Below are positions 13,263-25,017 of a stretch of 64,000 bases of DNA, piece by piece. The stretch is taken from NCBI RefSeq assembly GCF_014898055.3, contig NW_023604295.1:72876301-72940300 (forward strand), written 5' to 3'. The notes beneath the pieces were generated by a model that saw only the letters and a list, made by a program, of their open reading frames with translations, had not been told where the DNA came from and searched no databases. Source of the DNA: Talpa occidentalis (taxonomy: Eukaryota; Chordata; Mammalia; Eulipotyphla; Talpidae). Every line of letters begins with the position of its first letter. Position 1 is the first letter of the stretch. The position numbers were made by a program, and so were the translations under genes.

Positions 13263-13666
13263 AGTAATAGTAAACTATTTTAATAGTAGATATTATATTT
13301 TAGCTTTTATGAGTTTACCCATTTTGTTTCAAAGTTTTCAGTGTCCATTTTCATATTCAGATTTTTAAGAGGCTGTCTTTCTCTCTTAGCTATACCTCAA
13401 CTCTGTAATTGATGAAGATTCCTTCAATGATACTGTTAAACCCCACAGGTTCAAGTAAACAGGCTCATGGCAGGGTATTTCAGGTCCTTCTCAGAGTGAC
13501 ATTGACCAATCCACATAAATGTGCTGTATCTTCCAGCTTTTCTGTATGTTAGGTATATGAAAATCTGTGTCAAATGTTTACCTGGAATCAAGATAACTTA
13601 CTTCTAAAATATTCTTATAACCTCTCTCTAACTTAGTAAAAATAGAAAATATATTTTGCTCTATAT
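13263..13666. other. unassigned DNA between LINE-1 and SINE
   Basis: No gene or nameable repeat is visible. Confidence 0.4.
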
Positions 13667-13680
13667 ATATCCCAACACTT

Positions 13681-13976
13681 TTTTTTTTTTTTTTTTTATT
13701 TATTTTGTTTGTTTGTTTGTTTTGTTTATACATGCACTGGGTACAGTCAGAAGCGCGGGAGGGTGAGAGAATTCACCAGAGGCAGAGCGGGGAGCAGAGC
13801 AGGCAGAAGGACCAAAGTACACTGCTGAGGGGAGCAGCGGGCAGCAGGAGAGGTCTGCGCGCCATGTGGGACCCTCCTCTGGTGGCCGGGGAGCAGCCGG
13901 GGATCGAACCGGCGCCGCAGAGGCCGCGGGCAGCTTTGCAACCCAGCGCTCAACCGCTGCGCCACCTGGGAGGCCC
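13681..13976 (-). mobile_element. tRNA-derived SINE, group Y with (AAAC)n tail
   Basis: Near-intact copy. The target duplication atatcccaacactt lies at 13667-13680 and 13977-13990. The tail, read on the minus strand, is TGCATGTATAAACAAAACAAAC followed by an A-run, a variant shared with the copies at 14761 and 32182. The exact duplication and low divergence suggest a young insertion. Confidence 0.95.
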
Positions 13977-13990
13977 ATATCCCAACACTT

Positions 13991-14726
13991 TTTCTGTTCC
14001 CTAAAATGTCCTAATTGTTTACAGAATATTTTAAGCAGCCTATTGAAATCTCCATGACATTGCATTATTCTAACTTACTGTTATACCCTCCAATGTTCTC
14101 CTTTAGTAAACAGCATTTTTGTATCTCCTTGAAAAATTTTTAAAGATTTATTAGAAAAAGTTTGATGATCATATTTGCAACTTACAAAAATGATTTCAAT
14201 TTATTTCTGGCATAAAAAAAATTACAAAAGGTAGATTTCTTTAACCTAATTCTCTACTGGTATCTATCTACCTAACATCTATCTGTCAATTGATTATTTA
14301 TCTACCTAATCTTGCACAACTATTATATAACAAGTCATGTATAACAAGTCATGTATCTGAAGAATAAGATGTGCTCGCTATATGAAGAAATAGTTAATAG
14401 TAAGAAAACTGACTTGGTGGTCCTAAGTATTGACATTTAGATTGAATACCATTAAAATTTGACTTTCTGTTCCTAAAAACATAGAGTACAATGACTACTT
14501 TCATTCAATGCTGCTGAGAAAAAGGTTCTCCTTCTGGGAGATATAGCAAAGCAAGGTATTTGAAAAAGTAGTGAAGCAAAGACCAGCCCTATTTCAATGT
14601 AAGCTTTCTGTTATTTTCTATTGTTAACCTCCCAGCATACAGTGCACAAACTGCATTTACTGCTATTTAACATTAAAATTTTTAATCAGCAACCCCTTCT
14701 TTCTTAGAGGATAATGCTATTAGATT
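13991..14726. other. unassigned AT-rich DNA with a short tandem repeat
   Basis: Contains a perfect 14-bp tandem duplication, ataacaagtcatgt, at 14327-14340 and 14341-14354. Nothing else can be named. Confidence 0.45.
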
Positions 14727-14760
14727 CATTTCTCATTGCTTTATTTTTTTTTTAATAGAT

Positions 14761-15078
14761 TTTTTTTCAATATTTTTTTTTTTTTTAGAGGCATGTTTTT
14801 ATTTATTTATTTGTTTGTTTGTTCGTTCGTTTTGTTTATACATGCACTGGGTACAGTCAGAAGCGCGGGAGGGTGAGAGAATTCACCAGAGCCAGAGCGG
14901 GGAGCAGAGCAGGCAGAAAGACCGAAGTACACTGCTGAGGGGAGCAGCGGGCGGCAGGAGAGGTGCCATGTGGGACCCTCCTCTGGTGGCCGGGGAGCAG
15001 CCGGGGATGGAACCGGCGCCGCAGAGGTCGCCGGCAGCTTTGCAACCCAGCGCTCAACCGCTGCGCCACGGGGAGGCC
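14761..15078 (-). mobile_element. tRNA-derived SINE, group Y with (AAAC)n and GCATGCCTCT tail (nest member 1)
   Basis: Lies immediately left of a second SINE in the same orientation. The pre-insertion site 'ctcattgcttta' occurs at 14732, 15079 and 15682, so both SINEs entered the same target. Its tail carries the same 'gcatgcctct' motif as the copy at 32182-32505. Confidence 0.93.
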
Positions 15079-15099
15079 CTCATTGCTTTATTTTTAATA

Positions 15100-15676
15100 G
15101 TTTTTTTAAAAAAAATTATTTGTTTGTTTGTTTGTTTGTTTGTTTGTTTATTTATTTGTACAAGCACTGGGTACAGTCAGAAGCGCGGGGAGGGTGAGAG
15201 AATTCACCAGAGCCAGAGCAGGGAACAGAACAGGCAGAAGGGGGCGCAGCGATTGAGCGCTGGATTGGGAAGCTGCGCGCAGCCTCTGCAGCGACGGTTC
15301 GATCCCCGGCCACCGGCCACTGGCGAGGGTCCCACATGGTGCGCAGACCTCTCCTGCTGCACCCGCTGCTCCCCTCAGCAGTGTACTTCGGTACCTTCTG
15401 CCTGTTCTGCTCTCCGCTCTGGCTCAGGTGCATTCTCTCACCCTCCCGACTTCTGACTGTACCCAGTGCTTGTATAAATAAATAAAAAAAATTAAAAAAA
15501 AAAAAAAGAACAGGCAGAAGGATCAAAGCACACTGCTGAGGGGAGCAACGGGCGTAAGGAGGGGTCTGCACGCCATGTGGGACCCTCACCTGGTGGCCGG
15601 GGATCGAACCAGCGCTGCAGAGGCTGTGGGCAGCTTAGCAGCCCAGCGCTCAACTGCTGCGCCACCAGGGAGGCCC
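15100..15676 (-). mobile_element. tRNA-derived SINE, group Y, split by another SINE (nest member 2)
   Basis: Made of two parts, 15100-15240 and 15508-15676, separated by a plus-strand SINE. The outer target copies are catttctcattgcttta at 14727-14743 and 15677-15693. Confidence 0.92.
15241..15507 (+). mobile_element. tRNA-derived SINE, group Y, inserted in a SINE (nest member 3)
   Basis: Sits in the body of the antisense SINE and duplicates gaacaggcagaag (15228-15240 and 15508-15520). It lacks about 15 nt of the usual head, starting GGGGCGCAGCG, and keeps box B and a long A tail. It is the youngest of the three. A 213-codon frame (14815-15456) runs through the nest and is spurious. Confidence 0.93.
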
Positions 15677-15693
15677 CATTTCTCATTGCTTTA

Positions 15694-18600
15694 AATAAAA
15701 ATATTTATTCATAATTTCCATTGTAGCTGTATCTATTTTTTGTGTGTTTAAAATAGAACCGTATGAAAAGTAGATTGAATACTCACTATAGGAGGAGGGA
15801 GCTTGTAACTTTAACAGTAGCTTTAAACAAGCAGAGGTTGGACTCCTACAGAAACAAATAACATTACAGTTTGATTAACTACCTAAGAACTATGGATTAT
15901 GGATTTAAAACATAGTTTAAAATAATTCCTGTTTCATGGTGCTGTATAAACAAGTCCTAAAAACCCTTAAAATAGATTGAGTGTTCTTAAATAAATATGT
16001 TAGAATTTGGTTAGAATAGACTTCCCTCTAAATAGCTAAATAGCATAACCAGTTGTGTTTTTTTTTTTTGAAGGCAAACCACAACACCTGACTATAGCCT
16101 TGATATAACAAACATATAGAAAATTGTTTATCAATTAAGCCCCAATTAAGTGGAAGTTGTGTGGACATGGTTCATAGTATTTTACATATCTATAGTGATA
16201 ATATTTTGTTTGTTTGCTGTAACTGAAACATGTTATTTTGTAAGCATTTTTAGTTAGGTTTACATTTTTTCTCTTTTTAACACACACAAAAAATATTTAG
16301 AAAGTATATTCACAGTCTACCTAAGATAATAGGTAACAATAGTCTTAAGATGTTAGTATTTGAATTTAAGTTTATTAACACTTTCTCTAATCTCAAGGTA
16401 CTGTAACAGATGCCTACCAGATTCCCTATTGTTTTGTTGTTTGTTCTTTCATCTTTTGCAAATATTTTGCTTCTGTTTTTGTCAACTTTCATCTTGCTTG
16501 TTTTACAATGCTGTTTGATATGATGTAAAATATCTTCCCCCTGCTGCCTTTCCTTGCCATTTTTTATTAGAATCTTACACAGTATGAGCATTCCATTCAT
16601 GGTGATCATCTTACCAAAAGCATCGTACCATGAAGTTCTCATCTCTCCTACTTAGTGTCAAATTTCATTTTTTTTCAAGTTTCATATTCCTCTTCAAACT
16701 TACTATCTTATATTGATTCAACTTTCAAGATCTACTTTCTTTACTTGGTTAAGTAACACATTCAAATTAGTTTATAAGCTGTGATTTTAAAATGTATAAC
16801 CTTTTTGCTACTTTGTACAATATTTAGAATGTATTTCAGTGCATTATTTAATAAATCATAGCATCCTGATTAGAAACTATCAATAGTATTCATTCTACTA
16901 ATTGCTATTTACTACTCATTTACATCAAAGTAAAGGCCCATTTGACCACATCCTTATTTTAATATTTAAGTATAATTTACATGTCTTCTAATTTTCCATT
17001 TAAATGGGTTAATGTCTATGGCTTTGGAATTTTTAACCTGTTCACATTTCAAAATTATTAAAGGCACTGACTTTTCAAATAGCTTGGGTATAGTTGAATG
17101 CCATTAAGAGTTTATTAAATTTTGTCAAATGGCATGCCATTGCATGTACACTAATTTAATTTTAGAAAGTAAGCTGACTACAGTAGTGGCATACAGTGAT
17201 ATGCAAGGTATGTTTTGTTTTTCAACTTTCATAGATGTTTACATTAGTCACAACAAGACATTGTCATCATGATCCAAGGGCATAATGGTAATCAGTTTCT
17301 GACAAGCATATATTATCCTTGAAACCAAAATGTGTAGTCCAACAATAGTTCAAATAGTACAGAATACATCCATACTAGGATATCCCTACAGACAAAGGAA
17401 TAATGAAAACAATTGTGACTTCCATATTGTTGTTTAAAATATTTTTGTTGCAGTATCTAAAAAGTAAGGTCAAATGTTTGCAATACTTGCCAATATGTAT
17501 GTATATATAAAATGCAATATGTAATATATAGTTCATACTATATGAGGATAATTTGGATAAACATGAGTATCTCATTGGAGGTGTAAAAATATTTTGCCTG
17601 AAAATATTAATAACTTGAAATTATAATTCTTATAAGCTTGCTGCAATTTGCCTTGGTCTGTTACTCAGAAAGTAAGGACTGATCAAACAATTGTGTGCTT
17701 AAAGTGTAAATAGGTTGGTTTTGATTTATTTATTTTCTTTTGTTTAGTAGATTTGTCTGCTATTTATCTTCTCTAGTAAAATATACTCATAGATTAAAAA
17801 TTGCATTAATTCTGTATAAATCCTGTCTGAATAAAACATACCTCAATTCTAAAATGATATTCATAAGATGAAGAATTTTCAGCTTCTATTTATGCCACAA
17901 ATGGCTATTTTTTTCCAAGATCACCTGTAGCAAGATGTAGCAAGACCTGTAATACACTTGTCTAAAAAAGAAATGAATATCAGCCATCTTTTCCAGGAAT
18001 CATTTTCATTCAACTTGTCATGGAAATTATGTTTTCTTACTATTCCAAATAATAGACTTTTTTTATTTCATAGGTAATGAGTCCCTTTACTCTTATACTG
18101 AATATGGTTATACTGTGATAGTTTTAATTCTATGGTAAACTGAAAAAATTGGGAACCAGCACTAAAGTGATTGTAATAACCCTGAGTAGAAGTCATTCCA
18201 AAAAAGCTGTTCCAGAGGCATAATAGCAAAGGAGAAGTGCAGCAAATTGACTCTTATCTAACACCATTTGATCTTGCCTTTTCATTCTGCATTACTGGTC
18301 AGGGATGTTTCAAAAAAAAATCTATGCTTGCTGAATACTTTGAAAATATATAGAGGAGTGCTGGATTTTCCATCCCCTGGAAGAAATGCTCTTCCATCTC
18401 AGTGGCGTAAGAGTTAATTCTGTTTCTTACAAGGATGTAATCTGTAAGTTAGGTTTGGAAGGCAGCATAGGCAACCTGGACTTGAAGTAACACTTCTGTT
18501 GTCAAGGGTTACTGATGGGGGGAGGGAAAGGGCTGTAAGGGGAAGGAGTTATGGAAATGAAGAAGGATTGTAGCACACACTACATAAATTCAAATGCTAC

Positions 18601-19640
18601 AATGTATTTGGAATAAGATCTCTATTCTGTTGTATTTTTGAATTTTGCTTTTTCATTTATTTAGTTTTCACATGGCTGGTGAATTTATGAGTTGGTTGTT
18701 GCTGACCTTATTCAGTGTATCACTTTCTAACAGCATTCAGCTGTAAATTATAGACACAATTATTTTGCAATTAAATTTACATTTCAATTTACATCTAAAA
18801 CACAATAAAATCATTTTTTTTAAATTGTAATATCAGCAGTCACCACAGATGGAACTTGGTGGAGAAATCTGTATCATTGCAGTTTACATGAGGATTTCTC
18901 TTTTCTGCTACAAAATTAAAGGTCAAGAAAAAAGCATGACTGGGATTTAAAGACATATATATATATATATATAAAGCTATTGATATTCCAATTTTAGCAT
19001 AGCTTCCTTTAATCATAATGTACAGAAGTGTTTTGTACAGTGTTAGGATATTTCAAATTGCTATTCACCACAGACCTACCTCACTTTAAATCTTGTGCCA
19101 ATTTGTATCACTGATGGGTTTTCTGAGAGACAAACTGTCAAAAGAAAATGTGGCAATTAATGGAAAATGCTTGACATAGTGTAACATTATTAATATCTCT
19201 ATGTGGATTTATATTTTCATTTCAATATACAGAAAATATTTCTGATTTTTTTTTTGGTAAAACAAATATGATGTCTTGGCTTTGTCACTGATGGCAAATT
19301 TTTATTAACATTTAAAATATATATCCCATGTTTTATAAATGCCCCATTCATATTGTTGCGTCTACCATTTTAACCTATTGAGTTTATCTGGGATAGCTAT
19401 GCATCATTGTGAATAAAAAATTAGGCACTATTTTACTTATGTGTAGAATTATCTGATTATAAACATATTTCCTGGATTTGAATAATACATAATTTAGAGG
19501 GAACAGAGGGCTTTCCTGTCAAAAGCAATTGTGAATTTTCCCCAAGAAATGTTCTTGTAAAATCCTTTGTATTTTCAAAACCACTCCATAGAGACAATTA
19601 ATAGCAATACGAAATGATAGATCACATGACAGGAGTTTAA
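15694..19640. other. SINE-free unassigned DNA flanking the CpG region
   Basis: Nearly 4 kb with no SINE and no obvious LINE-1. A minus-strand frame of 110 codons (16310-16642) has no domain I recognise. A (TA)n tract lies at 18956-18972. The absence of young insertions fits conserved gene-flanking or intronic DNA. Confidence 0.45.
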
Positions 19641-19849
19641 ATGTGAGGGTTTTTTCCTCGCTTAAACATCACAGCAGGCTTTACAATACCAGAGGTAACG
19701 AATCAATTAAGTCCATTTTCCCCTCCGCGCCTCCAAAGCTGCGTGCATGGTGTTGCTGTGTAGTTTAGAGACCGAGCAGTAGGACCCAGGGGCCTCCGCA
19801 GCCACCAATAGAAGCGCACACTTGGACCTATTTGCATGCAATGCCGTCT

Positions 19850-20098
19850 GCTCTGCGCATTAATAGTAATACAGATAACGGGTTTGAAAGAATTCTCTAC
19901 CGAAGAAGGATTGGATTTTTCCAGGGTGCTGATACTGAGAAGAAACCCGACCACTCTGTTTCCCCACTCTTAACGTTTGAAAGTCTCAGACACCTTTTCC
20001 TCGGTTTCAACTCGGGAAGGTCTCCTAGCACAGCAAAGTTGGAGGACTGCGCCTGCATCACCGATCCGCTGGATTTCTAAAAACGGTCTTATCTAAGG
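19850..20098 (+). other. possible 5' untranslated exon ending in a splice donor
   Basis: The sequence AAGG|GTAAGT at 20095-20104 is a near-perfect donor site, so an exon could end at 20098. The CCAAT and octamer motifs lie upstream at the distance expected of a proximal promoter. The left edge is a guess and no coding start is proposed. It is inferred from motifs alone. Confidence 0.35.
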
Positions 20099-21160
20099 GT
20101 AAGTCTCCCAAAAGATTGCAAAGGAAGTGACAGCCGGCTTTAGAAATGTCAGAAAAAAAAAAAAAAAAACACGCTCGGTTTTACATTGCTGGCTGTTTTA
20201 CACGGTTGTTGGAGTGCAGAACGGGTGCGGAAAGGACTCTGCAGTTTGTTCAGAATTGTGACTGGTGCACCGGGGTCTTTCGGGGTAGAAGCAAAAACCT
20301 TCAGGCTAAATCGGAAATTGCAGCCCTCCGCCCGGGCGTGATTCAACAAGTTTCCCTGCAGGGATGCGATGTTTGCTTATTTTCTTGCAACTTGTGCTGA
20401 GTGTCCGCTACGGGTGGGCTGTACCTGCTTCACAAAGAAGTTTCGGTGTGGCTGGGTTAGCCCTTCTTGGAGGAGGTTATGTGGCACATTTGAGCTTCCT
20501 GTGGACTCGCAGGGGAACTGTTTCTTAAGAGCATTAGCGGCCTGCTGGGTCGGTGCTGGGCAACTTCACTACGGAATCTTGGCGTCTCTGACCGCATGGT
20601 AATCCATGTGGACTGAGGCTCACAAACCTGCAGCCCCAAGGCCAAGTGAGCTTTGAAACTTTGAAAGCATTCTCCAAGAAGGAGCATTTCGGCTGCAAGT
20701 ATTGCTAGATTAATTTTAGTGAACTCTACCTGATAGGCAGTGAGGTCTTGTCAACACCTGCGTATTCAACCTGCATCTTTTGCCTGGGAATGTAGTGCTA
20801 TGTGGAGAAGGTGGATTTTAAAGCTATTACAGGGGCGGGGAAGATTTTGTCTGAAGTAAGAGGGAGAGAGAAAGAGAGCGAGAAGATAAATGAATGAACT
20901 AGGTGCGTCCCATCTTTCACACACAGAAACCGCACGCGTGCGGCGTGCAAGGAAGCGCTCCAGTGGGTGACATTTGGCTGGAAAATGTATTGCAGGGAGG
21001 TCCAGGAGCCTCTGCATTATTGATGAAGCTCCGTTCCTTCCCGAGGAGCCCTTTTCACTCCATCTCCATGCTCTCTATTCCCTCCCGCGCTCCTCGGGGC
21101 TGGCGAAAATTGGCGCGGGCGCCGCGGCTGGTGGCACAGTCCCGCAGCGCTGCGGACACA

Positions 21161-21568
21161 ATGGAGAAGCAGGGAGCCCTGCGGGCTGCGGGGCTGTACC
21201 GGGAGCTCGGCTTAGCAATCCCTCTGCCGCAGCTCGGGCTGTGGCTCCACGGGGGGCTGCAGCGCTGCGCAGGCCGATTGCATCCAGCGGCATCGAGACC
21301 AGAGATCCCCAGGGGCCCCAGGGGACGCGCACACTTGGTCACAGAGGTTCCGGGTTATCTTTTAGGGGGCACTTGCTGCAGGCAGACAGGTGGGGTGGGG
21401 AGGAAGGCTGAGACGTCCGATGCTAGTATTGGGTCAGAAATGCTACAGCTATCTGAAAATCGTGTGTACCCTAAGCGTCCCAGACATTCTGCACCCCAAA
21501 GGAGAAAGGGAAAGGAAGGAAGAACGGAAAGGTTGATGAGGCTTCCAGAGCAGAAAGGTGGCAAGTGA
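21161..21568 (+). other. uncharacterised open frame with strong start context in CpG island
   Basis: The ATG at 21161 has A at -3 and G at +4, a strong initiation context, and the frame stays open for 135 codons to 21568. The product is rich in Gly, Arg, Ala and Leu with no recognisable domain. It could be a short ORF in a 5' leader or an accident of G+C content. I lean to the latter. Confidence 0.2.
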
Positions 21569-21599
21569 TTTGGAACAATTATGATCATTGGCTAGGCAT

Positions 21600-23480
21600 T
21601 TATTGGTTCTCTTAAGTGGGCTGCTTTAATGTGGCTTTGAAATGCGCTTCCTCGCCTCTCTGCGGCACGGAAGGGGCAGGCTTCCAGACGCAGGAGCTCA
21701 CTGGAGACTCCTTATATAGATGAAGAAGGAGAAGACAGGATCAGGGGGCTTCATTTGGCACTGTCATTTACCCCTGACCTCTGGCACCTCCTACCCTTTC
21801 ACGACCCCACCAGGGAGTGTCCTGACCTGCAAACTCCTCTGGGTCATCTGTTGTGTTTATGTGATATTTATCAGGCTGTGTATTACAAAGGTTGTTAAAA
21901 GAGAGTCTGTGTGTTTCCAAGTAGTGGTGGGAGATTAATTAGGAGATGGATTCCCAACGCCTGCTGAGCCTTTGAAGGAAGGAGCATGGATGCAGGACCC
22001 CATGGAATGGCCCATATGGGATGTTGGTTGCTTGAAGGGAAACTTGCAAAGGGAATACACTCCTTTAAGCACGGGGAGGAAGATGATACATTTCCATTCT
22101 TTCCCTGCTTTCCATTTATCTCCTTCATTATGATTGCTTGGGAATTACTAATCAGAAGATATTTTGATACCCTGTTGATTTCTTAGGAAGCCAGGACTTA
22201 TTTTGAGGTACTCAGTTTGCTGCTCCAAGACCTGCATCTTTTCCATATATTGAGGAAGTACAGGTAGCTTTATGGACAACATATTGATTTTATTAAAGGA
22301 ATTTAAAGAGTGAGTTAGTGTTCCATCATTCCTTCCCTGTCCTCCCCTCACCCCCAAATACTGAGAAACCATCAACAGCAACCCCCAAAAACAGATAACT
22401 ATCAATAGTTGGTGAGAGGTAAATTGTTCCTTAGTACTCTTCCTCTCATGGGAAGAGAGGGTAAAACTGAGGAATGAGGTGAGGGCATTCACCTTACATG
22501 GTTGCCATGGATTTTGGACTTCCTTTAACCTTCTCCACATCTTCCTGCTCCATGCTTCTTTCAATTTATTCCTGTAGAATCTGCAGAATTAAAGCACAAT
22601 GAATGATACAGCTGCAGATGCTGATGGAGGCTTGCTCCAGAAAACAGCTGTTAATCACATGTTTGCTGTATTTTTCCCATTTACTTTCTGTCCCTTCCCT
22701 TCCTTTCCCCTGTCCTTGAACCAGAGTTACCATCTTCTAGGCCTTACCCTGGGAAGATTAGTGATTGGCAGTGATACAGCACTGCGTTAAGTATCAGAGG
22801 GCAGAGATTCAACAGCTATCTAGGGACTCCCATTGGATTAAAGCTGACTTTTCTTATCCTATACCACACAAAATAAAGAAAAAATATCCTATCACCCCAA
22901 CAAGAATTACATCAGTCTGTATAATTGTCCCTTATTTTACAATATAGTAGAATCAACTGAAATACAAAACAATATTGACCAGAGGTGGAAGGGAGGCTCT
23001 ACTCTTGTGTGCAATATTTGGAAACTAGTGTTGTACTCATCTGTCAAATCTCACCTTTTGACATCCATCTATAGTTAATAAATTAGTAGTTTTTTTTTAA
23101 TGTAAGCAAGATTTAATATGTTCCTTTCATTATCAGGCAGAGTAATGCAAGATCCTGCAAAGATGTGAACCTTAAGAGAAAAAAAGTATGGCAGAAAGCA
23201 GGTCCCAAGCAGCTTGATGAATGAGCAGGTGCAATGCACCATTTGAAATGTAACTTAAGGTAAACTTCCATATAATACACCAGAGAATAAGCTCCTCCTT
23301 ATTGCCTACAAAATAACTGATTTTCTCCACCCCTTCCTTCCTTCCCCCCATGGTAGCATATACAAGGCTCCATTTATGACCTGGTCATGTCATCATTCAT
23401 CTCTCAAGAATTGCTGTGGAAGTGAATGAGCAATATCATTGTTGATGCATTTACATTTATATCTAAAAAAAGTACTGCTA
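21600..23480. other. unassigned, SINE-free DNA downstream of the CpG region
   Basis: Contains a minus-strand frame of 138 codons (22148-22564) with one hydrophobic stretch of about 18 residues but no known domain. No repeat is named. It may be first-intron sequence if the exon at 20098 is real. Confidence 0.4.
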
Positions 23481-23489
23481 CATAGACCC

Positions 23490-23690
23490 ATCAATTCTCT
23501 TAATTCCATAGGGAATAGAGACCCTACAAGATTAACTGACTTATCCAAGGTCATATAACAGAAAATTTGAGACACAGTATTAGGCACCTTGCCTGCAATA
23601 AATATTGTTTGTAATCCTCACATAAACTTGTTGAAGTAGGTTTTATTATATTTAACATGGAAGTAACTGGAGCTCAGAGAGATCAAGATA
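23490..23690 (+). repeat. MIR remnant
   Basis: Core features are 'tgacttatccaaggtcat', then 'taatcctcacataaac', 'gaagtaggttttattat' and 'gagctcagagagatcaag', the usual MIR landmarks. The order suggests two adjacent MIR pieces. A short (TA)n follows at 23690-23702. Confidence 0.65.
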
Positions 23691-23702
23691 TATATATATA
23701 TA

Positions 23703-24490
23703 TCAAATAAAAGGCAGATTCATGATTAAAACAAGTTTTTTTTCCTCATGACAAAATACATGTTTTTACATAATATCATTTACCTGTTTTCCCATCATAT
23801 GTAAATCAGACATTTAATTATACTTTGAATTTTGTTAAAGTACTTGCAATTTTTGAATCTCCTAAATATTCTTTTCAAGTCCAAATGATTCTTTGTATTT
23901 CCTCCATCTCCTACAAATTGACTTTCCAATGATGTCATAGTGAATTAGCAATTTCCTTAGAAAGAAAGCCCCACCAATACCTTCCTCCCCAATCTATTAT
24001 CTTCTTTGGAGATGAGAGAAAATAGGTAGACACTGAAGAACATTTGCTTTGATAGTTGCACAAATATGGCAAGGGGTCCGGAAAGAATCCACAATGTCAT
24101 TTTCAACCAGAAATTATACACCACCACCATCATATTTCTGCAATCATGACTCTGATTTGAAAAAAAAAAAAATTGCCTTCATTTGGTTAAACCATATTCA
24201 TTTGTACCAGTGGTTCATATTCCTTCTCCACAGTGAAATTTCTCGGATTCTTCAAACCCTCATAGTTTTTACATACCTCCTCAATTCTCAATCAATTAAA
24301 ACTTCTGTCACCTAAATTAGTCTTTATTTGGAAGTTAAGAAGCATCGCTAACACTTCCTGTGCATTAAAACTATATTATAATTACTATAAGTAATTAGTA
24401 TTAATATGATTAAGTATTATAATTGTATTAAAATATGTAACATAGTATAATGATTTATAATATTAACTCTAATTACATAAATGACCTATC
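23703..24490. other. unassigned AT-rich DNA
   Basis: No gene is seen. The right part (24355-24480) is nearly pure A/T. Confidence 0.4.
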
Positions 24491-24510
24491 GACTATCATT
24501 TTCTTTTTTA

Positions 24511-24728
24511 TTAAAGATTTATTTATTTGTTTATTTATTTATGTATATAAGACCTGGGGTGTAGGTCAGATGTACAGGATTCACCAGAGAGAGAATGGGG
24601 AGTAGAACTACCTAATGCTGAGGGGAGCAGTGGGTAAGACAAGAGAGGTCTGCAGCACCATGTGAGCTAGCTCCCAGGCTGGGGATCAAACTGAGGCTCA
24701 ATCCCTATGCCACCAGGGTGGCCCTCAG
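24511..24728 (-). mobile_element. tRNA-derived SINE, group O (left of a pair)
   Basis: Shortened body with an (AAAT)n tail at the left. It shares its target sequence TATCATTTTCT with its neighbour: the motif occurs at 24494-24504, 24730-24740 and 25007-25017. Confidence 0.88.
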
Positions 24729-24743
24729 CTATCATTTTCTTTT

Positions 24744-25002
24744 ATAAATTTATTTTTATTTTTATTTATTTGTGCATACAAGAACTGGGGTGTAGGCCAG
24801 AGGTGTCGGGGGTGAGAGGATTCACCAGAGACAGAATGGGGAACAGAACAGGCAGATCTAATGAAATGCACTGCTGAAAGAGCAGCTGGCAAGACAGGAG
24901 AGGTCCGCTTTGCCATCTTGGCCAGGGATCAAACTCATGCCCCAGTGGTAGGTGCTAGCTTGATAGTGCTGAGACTTTAACACCTACACCACCAGGGAGG
25001 CC
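24744..25002 (-). mobile_element. tRNA-derived SINE, group O (right of a pair)
   Basis: Longer copy in the same orientation as its left neighbour, separated only by the middle copy of the target repeat. Confidence 0.9.
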
Positions 25003-25017
25003 TAAGTATCATTTTCT

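Larger units (their letters stand above)
19640..21600. promoter_or_regulatory. CpG-rich promoter-like region of an unidentified gene
   Basis: CpG density and G+C rise sharply here against an AT-rich background, peaking at about 21080-21340. Visible motifs are CCAAT (19805-19809), octamer ATTTGCAT (19830-19837), an E2F-like TTGGCGCGGG (21110-21119) and a 14-bp all-CpG palindrome (20930-20943). Established knowledge: unmethylated CpG-rich segments in mammalian DNA usually mark promoters or first exons. I could not identify the gene. Several frames are open here (221 codons at 20903-21568, 145 at 20974-21411), as expected in GC-rich DNA, and none shows a known domain. Confidence 0.75.

Noticed and set aside
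14815..15456. 213-codon open frame
   Set aside because: It runs through three nested SINE copies; its peptide repeats the SINE-derived pattern seen at many other loci.
20903..21568. 221-codon open frame in the CpG island as a protein gene
   Set aside because: No domain, overlapping frames on both strands, and composition typical of GC-rich DNA with few stops.
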